Source of the DNA: Nostoc sp. S13
GTDB taxonomy: Bacteria; Cyanobacteriota; Cyanobacteriia; Cyanobacteriales; Nostocaceae
Direction: 5' to 3'
Length of the DNA stretch: 47,149 nucleotides
Assembly (NCBI RefSeq): GCF_029379315.1
Contig: NZ_JAQYWQ010000049.1
Coordinates: forward strand, 1 to 47,149
Below the pieces are notes generated by a model. That model had not been told where the DNA came from. It searched no databases and saw only the letters and a program-made list of their open reading frames with translations. How positions within the stretch are numbered: position 1 is the first letter of the stretch; the number at the start of each line of letters is the position of its first letter. Below are positions 16,855 through 25,743 of the stretch, in pieces. Made by a program: the position numbers and the translations under genes.

Positions 16855-19800
16855 TTACCCTTTTTTCTGCGATCGATACTGTTGTCTAATATTCCTTTGT
16901 GGGTTTTGAGAAACTTGATTGCTACGAATTTCCGATCGCTCTGGAGCTAATTTCTCAGTATCTGCTTTTGGTGATAGCTGTCCGTTTAAATATTGCCCCA
17001 ATGCCCTCACCGTTGGATACTGAAACATCTCTATTATTGATAATTCTTTAGTAAAGATAGTTTGCAGTTGCTCCCGCACCTGAACTAATCGTAAAGAATT
17101 TCCACCCAGGTCAAAGAAATTATCATCCAGGGCAACTTTTTCTATTTGCAGGTTTTTTTGCCAAACATCAGCAATGAGTTGTTCTGCCTTGGTTTGTGGC
17201 ATTTCCAACGAAGATGTTCTCACAACTGAGTTGGGGCTGGGAAGAGCGCGACGATCTACTTTACCATTAGGTGTGAGTGGCAAGGCATCAAGGATTAAAA
17301 ATGCCTGGGGCATCATGTAATTGGGTAGCTTCTGTTGGATAAATTCGCGTACTTGGGGTATCAGCTTCTGAACTAACTTGCCCCGCAAGGGATTGTTTGT
17401 ATAGTGATTCCAGGGTTTGGAAGTGATTGTTTGGGTATGCCAATTTGGCTTTGTTACCTCGCTGCGAGAAAACACAACATCATAACAACCCTCTTGGCTG
17501 GCATTCCACCAACTTACGTGCATAGTATAAGCAACTTGTTCGCTCAGTTCCCAAAACTGCTCAGGATCGACACCTGCTGCTGGTAGTTGCATCAGTTGCT
17601 GTTGCAGTTGTCCTACTGTCTTAGCGGCGGGGGGATTTTGTAACCATTCACGCAATTGTACTGAGTGCTGCACCCGGCTGTTAGGAATATGCCGGATTCC
17701 TAACATTTCTGGCTGCTCCTGCAACAACCTTTGATGTATCTTTGCTAAAGTCAGGTTGTCTAGCTGCCAGTCTAACCAGGAAATTGCTGTTGTTAGGGCT
17801 GATTTACCTAAATGCAGTGTGACATCGTAACGAAATTGGGTTAGCTCATTGTGATAGTGACCACGCTTGAGTTGAATTTCTATCTGGGTTATCTGAGGAA
17901 AGTGTTGTTGTAGGGCTAAAAAGAAAGCGGGAGCGATAACCAGTTCCTCTTCTGCTGGCACACTTTGATGCACCTTCTGCTGCCATTGCTCAACAGTTAG
18001 TTCCTTAGAAGCTCTAGATAACTGAACTAAGGCGTGGTAAGCATCCAGTAACGGTAAGCTGCGGACATCGCCGATAAAGATAGTGCCGCGATCGCCAATT
18101 GCCGTCATCGCTCCTTTTATAACCCGGAGGAGATAGTCTGCACTAGGGAAATACTGCACCACTGAGTTAATAATTACAGTGTCAAATTGACCATTGACAA
18201 TTCCCTCGAAGTCATCAGCAAGCTTATACAGCAATTTTACCCGTTCTAAACCCGGAACCACTTGTTTAATTTGCTCAATATGCTGGAGTGCTGGTTGAGA
18301 ATAATCAATTCCCCAATACTCTTGGCAGTGGGGCGCAATGCGGCATAGCAGCAGTCCTGTACCACAACCAATTTCCAATACTCGTTGAGGAGAAAAAGCT
18401 AGAATTCTGTCTACTGTGTTATTTACCCACTCGCGCATTTCTGATGCTGGAATAGGTTTCCCAGTATAACTATTGTCCCAACCAATGATATTGAAGGTTA
18501 AGTCATCAGATGCTGCTGACAGACTATCATTTTGTTCGTAGACTTTTTGCCAAGTACTAATCTGTTCGTTTTCCCATTGGTTCATTTCCCCTGATATAGT
18601 TTCACCTTTGAGATTGACGACTAAATAAGCCACAAGGCGTTTGTCACTAGGAGCAGTTTCTCTGGCAATGACTATACTTTCCTGCACCAAGGGATATTGA
18701 TTCAACGCGGCTTCGATTTCTCCCAATTCAATGCGGAAGCCCCGAATTTTCACTTGGTTATCAATCCGACCAAGAAATTCCAAATTACCATCAGGTCGAT
18801 AGCGAACTAAGTCTCCTGTTTTGTAAAGGCGATCTCCTTCTATCTGTTGACTCTTGAATAGATTGGGGATAAATTTCTCTTGGGTTAAGTCTGGGCGGTT
18901 AAGATAACCCTGCGCCAGACCTGCACCACCAATATGAAGTTCTCCAGGGACACCAATCGGTACTAATTGCAGATGTGGATCTAGAACATAAACTTGAGTA
19001 TTGTCAATCGGTCTTCCAATTGGTACTTCGGGTAACTCCATTGTTACAGCATCTGAGTTTGCTGCTCGCCAGAGGGTAGTCACGACGGTTGCTTCTGTCG
19101 GTCCGTAAGTATTGATTAATTCTGGGGGATTGGGCAGGTGCGCCACACTCCTTTGCCAGCGCTTCAAATTCTCTCGATCTGCCTGCTCACCACCAATAAT
19201 TACCAGTTTGAGAGATTCAGGAATAATCGGATCTGAATGTGTCAATTCAACGGTTAAATTATGCCAGTAGGCTGTTGGCAAGTTTAACACTGTTAATTGC
19301 CAATCCCGGCACTGCTGCCAAAAACGATCGCTAGAACTCAACATTGCATCCGTCCGCAGTACCAGTGTTCCACCTGCGATTAAACACGGGTAAACTTCTT
19401 CTATAGATGTATCAAAACTAACTGAAGCAAACTGGAGAATCCGGTCTTGCTGATTGATGCGGTATTCCTGAACTGCTATTGAGGCAAAATTCACCAACGA
19501 TTCATGAGCGATCGCCACTCCCTTCGGCGATCCTGTAGAACCGGAGGTGTAAATCACATAAGCCAAGTTAGTTGGAGATACTTCAGTCATTGGATTGGAG
19601 ACACTGCGATCGCTAATTTCCTCCCAATCGGTATCTAAGCAAATGGCTTTTGCCTTGAGTTCTGGAAGCTTTGAAAGTAATTTTTGTTGCGTCAGTAGTA
19701 CTGTTAACCGAGTATCTTGCAAGATATAAGCTATTCGTTCTTGAGGATAAACTGGGTCTATGGGAATGTAAGCTCCACCAGCTTTGAGAATTCCTAGCCA

Positions 19801-22800
19801 ACCAACTATCATCTCAATGGAACGTTCGACATAGATACCCACCAGCACTTCTGGTTGCACACCCACTATGAGCAGGTAATCGGCAAGCTGATTAGCTCGT
19901 TCGTTCAATTCCCGATAGCTAATTTGTTGCCCTGAGTATTGCAAGGCTATAGCATTTGGAGTTTTTTCCACCTGTTGTTCAAACAAGTGGTGGATACATT
20001 TAGAGGTAGGATAAGTATTCTTTTTTCCTTGCCCAGCTAATAGCAACTCATGGGTTTGTATTGCAGTGAGCAGAGGTAAATGAGTAAGTGGCTGCTGTGG
20101 ATTCTCCAGAATTCCCGTTAACAAAGTCTGAAAATGCCCGATCATGCGGATGATTGTCTGTGCATCAAATAAGTCGGTGTTGTAATAACAAATCCCATTC
20201 AGACCTCCAGCTACTTCCCAAAAGTCCATTTCCAGGTCAAACCGCACACCCCCCAGAGACAAAGGCATCTTTTGCACAGTTAAACCAGGCAAATCCCAAG
20301 CGTGAGTCGGAGCATTTTGGAGGGCAAACGTCACCTGTACCAGAGGGTTACGATCCAAGTGCCGCTCAATTTGTAATGTTTCAACCAACATCTCGAAGGG
20401 CAAGTCCTGGTGAACATAGGCTTCTATTGTGACTTCTCGCACCTGTGCCAATAACGCTTCAAAGTTCGGTGCTTTGGATAAATCAAATCGTAGAGCCAGA
20501 GTATTGACAAAAAAGCCAATTAATGGTTCTATCTCCTGACGATTGCGATTAGCGATCGGAGAACCGATAACAATGTCGGTTTGATTGCTTATTCGTGACA
20601 GTAAAATGACAAACGCTGCTAAGAGCGTCATAAATAAAGTTGTTCCGGCTTTCTGACTCAGTTGCTTGAGTTGCTTTGTTAAATTTTGATCCAGTTGAAA
20701 ATATTCTCTTGCACCGCAAAAAGTCTGTACTGCCGGACGAGGACGATCTATTGGCAATGCCAATAAAGTCGGTGCATCTGCTAACTGCTGCTGCCAATAG
20801 CTTAAGTGATGCTCAAGCACTTGACCAGTCAGCCATTGACGCTGCCAAACAGCAAAGTCGGCATACTGAATTGATAATGGTAAGAGAGAAGATGTACCGT
20901 TGTTGATGGCTTGATAATGAGCAGATAGTTCGCGGATGAAAACCCCTAGTGACCAACCATCACCAGCGATATGGTGAATTAACACCAACAGTACATGTTC
21001 CTCTTCGGAAAGTTGCCAAAGCCTGACCCGTATTACCGCATCTTGAGCCAAATCAAATGGTTGATGACCTAACAAAATAGCTTGCTTTTCCAGTTCTTGC
21101 CAGGCGTCTGGGAAATTTTGCAGGTTTACCACTGGTAGCGTTAAGGTCAAATGCGGAACAATGACCTGCACTGGCTGGTTATTTACCATCTGAAAGTGAG
21201 TCCGCAAAACTTCATGCCGCTGCACTATTTCCTGTAGGGCTTGTTCCAGCACTTTGACATTTAATTTCCCACTCATCTTTAGAGGAAAGGGTATTGTATA
21301 GGCACTACTTTCACTTTCCAATTGATGGAGAAACCAAAGACGCTGCTGTGCCCAAGACAGGGGTAAGTTTTTCTCTCGGTCGGCGGGCAAAATTGGTGGT
21401 ACTGTTAGACCGATACCTTTTTGCAACTCGGCTAAGATCACCTCACTTAACTGTGCAACCGTGGGTGATTCAAATATACAGCGTAAGGGTAAATCAATTT
21501 GGAAGGCTGTTCGCAGTCTAGAAATAACTTGGGTTGCCAGTAAGGAATGTCCTCCCAATTCAAAAAAGTTATCGTAAATCCCGACTTTCTCAATACTGAG
21601 AATCGCAGCCCAAAGGTTAGCTAAAATTTCTTGAGTGGGGGTACTCGGTAGTACGAAGCTAGATTCTAATCTACTCTTGAAATTTTCCGGTATGGGTAGA
21701 GCGCGGCTATCAACTTTTCCATTGGACGTTAAGGGAAACTTTTCTAGGACAACAAAGGCAGATGGAATCATGTACTCAGGCAGTTTTTCATTGAGATAGT
21801 GGCGAAGGTCTTGAATATATCTCTCTAAACTGTTCCAAGTCGATTGGCGATCGCCTATACTTTTTGATACCGTTTTTTGAGGGAAACGCTGCTTTATTGT
21901 TGTCCGTCTCCCATAAATATTATAGAGGGGAGTTGCTTCGAGTAATTTGTCCTGAACAATGGTCAAATCATATCCATGAAATTTCAGCAACTCCGTAATT
22001 TCAGTAAGTCTGCCATTAATATCATGAACCTCAACAATAATTTGCTGGATTTTTAACCAATCTCTCTCTTGAATTCCTGTTAATACATCCCGTTCACTTT
22101 TTTCCACATCAATTTTTAGTAAATCAATGCGCTCAATTTGATTTTCTTCGATAATCTGAGAAATTGTTTTTAACTGACAGGTAAATTGCTCACTCTGCAA
22201 ACGCTCAACTAATAATTCATCCAGTACTTCCTGTGATACTGTTGTCGCATTGCCTGTTCCCGCATGTTGTTTGAGCAAAAAGGATTTGACAACTTCTTTT
22301 TCCTCAGATGCATCAGCAAAACGCCCAGAAATAACGGAAACATTGGGATAATAAGTAAATTCAGCAGATTTAGTTTCCCCCGAAAGACCAATGTTAAAGA
22401 CTTTAGCATCGAGATTGTAAAGTTCTGCATTCAAGCGTAACAATTCAAAAACAGGGGGAATAGGTTCAAAAGCATAGATTTTTACCTTTGGGCAAGCTTG
22501 AGCAGCAAATAAACTAAACAAACCGATATTCGCCCCGACATCAAAAATGCAGTCTCCTTCATCAAGGGTAATCCCATGCTGTAAATAGGATTGATCAGTA
22601 AATATTTCTTGATAAAGAAATTCTGTTTCCGTTTTATTGAGATGAGCGATCGTCATCCCATTGGGTAACTCATAGAGAGAGCGATCGCCCTTGGCGGCTC
22701 CTAAAGGAGCATCGCTTAGTATATCCTGCTCTCTTAAACTCACCAAATTGAAAATAGTTGAAGCTTGGGTACGGTCAGGAACAATATAGGCTACTAATCG

Positions 22801-25743
22801 CTTATTATTAGGTTCATCCTCTCTGGCAAGTACAACACATTCTCGTACAGCTTGGTGCCCAGAAAGTAGTGCTTTAATTTCTCCTAACTCAATCCGAAAG
22901 CCCCGAATTTTGACCTGATGATCGATACGTCCTTTATACTCAAGCTCACCTGTAGGCAAATATCGCGCTAAATCCCCCGTTTTGTATAGACGCCCTTGCT
23001 GATGATTGCTAAAGGGATTGGGCACAAACCGCTCCTCGGTGAGTTCACTGCGCCGCCAATACCCCCTCGCCACACCACCACCGCCAACATAAAGTTCTCC
23101 TACCACCCCAATCGGTACAGGTTCTTGGTATTTGTCCAGAAGGTAAATTTGCAAGTCGGAAATTGGCAGCCCAATTAAGCTACTAGTGGCTTTTACATCA
23201 GCTAAGGTTAAACGACGGATTGTCACATGAACCGTTGTTTCTGTAATGCCATACATATTTACCAACTGGGGTAGTTCATCCCCATGTCGCTCAAACCAAG
23301 GTTGCAACAAAGGTAACGAGAGTGCTTCTCCGCCAAATATCACCACCCGTAAACTCAATTTTTCTGTTGTCTTGGAGTGTTCATCAACTTGAATTAGTTG
23401 GTAAAAAGCGGATGGAGTTTGGTTGAGAACAGTCACTTGTTCAGCAACCAGTAAGTTGTAGAATGCTTGCGAGTCCCGGCTCACCTCGTAAGGCACAACC
23501 ACAACACACCCGCCATACAGCAACCCTCCCCACAGTTCCCAAACCGAAAAGTCAAATGCAAATGAGTGGAACAGCGTCCATACATCCGTTTCATTAAACT
23601 GATACCAATCTTCCGTTGCTTTGAATAACCGAACGACATTGTGATGAGTGATTAATACTCCTTTAGGCTTTCCTGTAGAGCCGGATGTATAAATCATGTA
23701 CGCTAGGTTATCATCCTGCACGCCACTGACTAGGTTATTTCGAGGGTACTGAGCAATTTTGTCTGCTTGTTCATCTAAATAGACAACAAAATTCCTCTGA
23801 TCTAAAGTGTTGCGTAATTGAGAATTCGTTACCAACACTTGCATTTGTGCATCTTCTAGTATGTGGTTCAACCGTTCTTGCGGATTATTGGGGTCTAGTG
23901 GTACGTATGCCCCTCCGGCTTTGAGTATTCCCAATATGCCCACGATCATTTCTAGTGAACGTTCTACGCAAATGCCTACCTTAGTTTCTGGTTTTACCCC
24001 CAGGGTTTGCAAGTGATGTGCCAGTTGATTAGCCTGCTGATTCAATTCCCGATAAGTTAGCTGTTGTCCTTCAAACTTAAGTGCTACAGCTTCGGGTGTC
24101 TTCTCCACCTGTGCTTCAAACAACTCATGCAAACACAAAAACTCAGATTCAATTCCCTGTATTTCTTTCCCTAGCAACTGCTCCCTTTCTGTAGCGCTGA
24201 GTATTGACAAATTGCCGATACACTGATTCGGAGATTCAACAATTCTTGCTAGCAAAGTCTGAAAATGTCCACTGATGCGCTGAATTATTTCCTTATCAAA
24301 CAGAGAGGCGTTGTACTCTAGTTTCCCTTGCAGTTCTGAGTTTGTTTCCCACAAGTTTAAGGTTAAATCAAAGGTTGCTCCGGCTGTTGGTTTACTCAAC
24401 TCCAGTTCTGTTGTGATGACTCCTGGAAGTTGCAATTTCTCCTGATTGATAGTTTCTAGAGTGAACATTACTTGCAAAAGGGGATTATTACCCGATTTGC
24501 GATCTATTTTCAGAGCTTCAATAACTTTAATAAGGGGAACCTCACTATGAGCATACGCTTCTAAAACAACCTTTTGTACTTCAGTTAACAGTTCTCGAAA
24601 GGTAGGATTATCAGGAATCTGAATACGTAAGCCAAGTGTATTGACAAAAGCACCAATAAGTGGGTTTATTTGCGCTGAGGTGCGATTAGCAATACCAGTT
24701 CCAATAACTAAATCCTCCTGATGGGTGTAGCGGGAAAGTAAGATAGCGAAAGCAGTCAGGAGGGTGGTAAAAAGGGTTGTCCCAGACTGTTGACTTAACT
24801 GCTTCAACTTGCCAGTTACCTCAGCACTCACAGACAACGGTACTATACCAGGTTGAAACGCTTGCTTTACGTTATCATTGCGATCGCTTAAATAGGGCAG
24901 TTCCAAAACAGGCACAACGTCTGCCAACTGTTGCTGCCAGTAGTTTAACTGTCGGTGAAAGTTCTCAAGAGTGGTCTGTTGATTTTGCCAATGAGCAAAA
25001 TCAGCATATTCAATAGGGAGTTTTGGTAAAGAAGCTGTTTTTCCTGTTGAAACTTCTTGATACAGGGCTGATAATTCCCGCAAAAATATCTGGATTGACC
25101 AATCATCACAGATAATGTGGTGCAGATTGAACATCAACAAGTGAGTCTGAGGATGAAGACGGATTAAAGTCACTCGCCACACAGGAGACTGATTCAAATC
25201 AAAAGCACGGGTACGCTCTTGCAAAAGAAGTCGTTGTGCTTGAGAAATACGCTCAGTTTCTGATAAGTTCTGCAAGTCAATTACAGGAATGTCAAAGGTC
25301 AGGTGAGGTGTAATAACCTGTACTGGCGAACCATTCACCACCTTGAACCCAGTCCTAAGAATGGAATGACGCGCAATTAGATATAGGATTGCTCGCTCGA
25401 AGCTGGGAATATCCAGGTCTCCTTCTAAGCGAAACGCCCTCACCATGTTGTAGATATAATTTGATTCTTCTAGGTGATGGAGTAGCCAAAATTGTTGTTG
25501 AGTAAAGGATAAAGGTAAACCATCATTTTTTATAGTTGCATCAACGGGTTTAATGATTGATTGTGATTCAAGTGCTGATTGATTTAGGAATGCTAAAATT
25601 TCTGTTTTGTGTATTTTTATTTGACCCAGTATATCTGAAGTTAAGATACCTTTAGGTGCTTGATAGCGAAGGTTGTTGCCATCAGTCCAGACTTTGATAT
25701 TGAGGCGACCAAGTTCTAACAACAGTTCATCAAGTGTTTTCAT
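16855..25743 (-). CDS. Two-module NRPS: TubC_N-C-A(Thr; embedded FkbM O-MT)-T-C-A(embedded N-MT)-T
   Basis: The 2962-residue protein opens with a TubC_N docking domain (1-55). C1 has HHIICDD (208-214). A1's specificity positions (Asp731, Phe732, Trp735, Asn774, Ile802, Gly804, Met830, Val838, His839 and Lys1343) read DFWNIGMVHK, the established threonine code. Between core motifs A8 and A10 of A1, residues about 1000-1285 are an FkbM-type methyltransferase (FDVGANIGLFSLF, AFEP, LLKIDVEKSE). T1 carries Ser1400. C2 has HHIAGDGW (1590-1597). A2's code reads D-T-E-N-I-G-T-V-V-K, not assigned. A second methyltransferase (VLEIGCGTG at 2455-2463, N-MT type) is inserted in A2. T2 carries Ser2883 and is followed by a basic tail of about 40 residues that may dock to the PKS. 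No epimerase or TE is present. The start overlaps the upstream stop as ATGA (25740-25743), so translation is coupled. Confidence 0.93.
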   Translation of the reverse strand: MKTLDELLLELGRLNIKVWTDGNNLRYQAPKGILTSDILGQIKIHKTEILAFLNQSALESQSIIKPVDATIKNDGLPLSFTQQQFWLLHHLEESNYIYNMVRAFRLEGDLDIPSFERAILYLIARHSILRTGFKVVNGSPVQVITPHLTFDIPVIDLQNLSETERISQAQRLLLQERTRAFDLNQSPVWRVTLIRLHPQTHLLMFNLHHIICDDWSIQIFLRELSALYQEVSTGKTASLPKLPIEYADFAHWQNQQTTLENFHRQLNYWQQQLADVVPVLELPYLSDRNDNVKQAFQPGIVPLSVSAEVTGKLKQLSQQSGTTLFTTLLTAFAILLSRYTHQEDLVIGTGIANRTSAQINPLIGAFVNTLGLRIQIPDNPTFRELLTEVQKVVLEAYAHSEVPLIKVIEALKIDRKSGNNPLLQVMFTLETINQEKLQLPGVITTELELSKPTAGATFDLTLNLWETNSELQGKLEYNASLFDKEIIQRISGHFQTLLARIVESPNQCIGNLSILSATEREQLLGKEIQGIESEFLCLHELFEAQVEKTPEAVALKFEGQQLTYRELNQQANQLAHHLQTLGVKPETKVGICVERSLEMIVGILGILKAGGAYVPLDPNNPQERLNHILEDAQMQVLVTNSQLRNTLDQRNFVVYLDEQADKIAQYPRNNLVSGVQDDNLAYMIYTSGSTGKPKGVLITHHNVVRLFKATEDWYQFNETDVWTLFHSFAFDFSVWELWGGLLYGGCVVVVPYEVSRDSQAFYNLLVAEQVTVLNQTPSAFYQLIQVDEHSKTTEKLSLRVVIFGGEALSLPLLQPWFERHGDELPQLVNMYGITETTVHVTIRRLTLADVKATSSLIGLPISDLQIYLLDKYQEPVPIGVVGELYVGGGGVARGYWRRSELTEERFVPNPFSNHQQGRLYKTGDLARYLPTGELEYKGRIDHQVKIRGFRIELGEIKALLSGHQAVRECVVLAREDEPNNKRLVAYIVPDRTQASTIFNLVSLREQDILSDAPLGAAKGDRSLYELPNGMTIAHLNKTETEFLYQEIFTDQSYLQHGITLDEGDCIFDVGANIGLFSLFAAQACPKVKIYAFEPIPPVFELLRLNAELYNLDAKVFNIGLSGETKSAEFTYYPNVSVISGRFADASEEKEVVKSFLLKQHAGTGNATTVSQEVLDELLVERLQSEQFTCQLKTISQIIEENQIERIDLLKIDVEKSERDVLTGIQERDWLKIQQIIVEVHDINGRLTEITELLKFHGYDLTIVQDKLLEATPLYNIYGRRTTIKQRFPQKTVSKSIGDRQSTWNSLERYIQDLRHYLNEKLPEYMIPSAFVVLEKFPLTSNGKVDSRALPIPENFKSRLESSFVLPSTPTQEILANLWAAILSIEKVGIYDNFFELGGHSLLATQVISRLRTAFQIDLPLRCIFESPTVAQLSEVILAELQKGIGLTVPPILPADREKNLPLSWAQQRLWFLHQLESESSAYTIPFPLKMSGKLNVKVLEQALQEIVQRHEVLRTHFQMVNNQPVQVIVPHLTLTLPVVNLQNFPDAWQELEKQAILLGHQPFDLAQDAVIRVRLWQLSEEEHVLLVLIHHIAGDGWSLGVFIRELSAHYQAINNGTSSLLPLSIQYADFAVWQRQWLTGQVLEHHLSYWQQQLADAPTLLALPIDRPRPAVQTFCGAREYFQLDQNLTKQLKQLSQKAGTTLFMTLLAAFVILLSRISNQTDIVIGSPIANRNRQEIEPLIGFFVNTLALRFDLSKAPNFEALLAQVREVTIEAYVHQDLPFEMLVETLQIERHLDRNPLVQVTFALQNAPTHAWDLPGLTVQKMPLSLGGVRFDLEMDFWEVAGGLNGICYYNTDLFDAQTIIRMIGHFQTLLTGILENPQQPLTHLPLLTAIQTHELLLAGQGKKNTYPTSKCIHHLFEQQVEKTPNAIALQYSGQQISYRELNERANQLADYLLIVGVQPEVLVGIYVERSIEMIVGWLGILKAGGAYIPIDPVYPQERIAYILQDTRLTVLLTQQKLLSKLPELKAKAICLDTDWEEISDRSVSNPMTEVSPTNLAYVIYTSGSTGSPKGVAIAHESLVNFASIAVQEYRINQQDRILQFASVSFDTSIEEVYPCLIAGGTLVLRTDAMLSSSDRFWQQCRDWQLTVLNLPTAYWHNLTVELTHSDPIIPESLKLVIIGGEQADRENLKRWQRSVAHLPNPPELINTYGPTEATVVTTLWRAANSDAVTMELPEVPIGRPIDNTQVYVLDPHLQLVPIGVPGELHIGGAGLAQGYLNRPDLTQEKFIPNLFKSQQIEGDRLYKTGDLVRYRPDGNLEFLGRIDNQVKIRGFRIELGEIEAALNQYPLVQESIVIARETAPSDKRLVAYLVVNLKGETISGEMNQWENEQISTWQKVYEQNDSLSAASDDLTFNIIGWDNSYTGKPIPASEMREWVNNTVDRILAFSPQRVLEIGCGTGLLLCRIAPHCQEYWGIDYSQPALQHIEQIKQVVPGLERVKLLYKLADDFEGIVNGQFDTVIINSVVQYFPSADYLLRVIKGAMTAIGDRGTIFIGDVRSLPLLDAYHALVQLSRASKELTVEQWQQKVHQSVPAEEELVIAPAFFLALQQHFPQITQIEIQLKRGHYHNELTQFRYDVTLHLGKSALTTAISWLDWQLDNLTLAKIHQRLLQEQPEMLGIRHIPNSRVQHSVQLREWLQNPPAAKTVGQLQQQLMQLPAAGVDPEQFWELSEQVAYTMHVSWWNASQEGCYDVVFSRSEVTKPNWHTQTITSKPWNHYTNNPLRGKLVQKLIPQVREFIQQKLPNYMMPQAFLILDALPLTPNGKVDRRALPSPNSVVRTSSLEMPQTKAEQLIADVWQKNLQIEKVALDDNFFDLGGNSLRLVQVREQLQTIFTKELSIIEMFQYPTVRALGQYLNGQLSPKADTEKLAPERSEIRSNQVSQNPQRNIRQQYRSQKKG

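Noticed and set aside
16855..17230. Possible epimerisation domain after the last T domain of the two-module NRPS
   Set aside because: Only a basic tail of about 40 residues follows the carrier domain; there is no HHxxxDG E-domain sequence.
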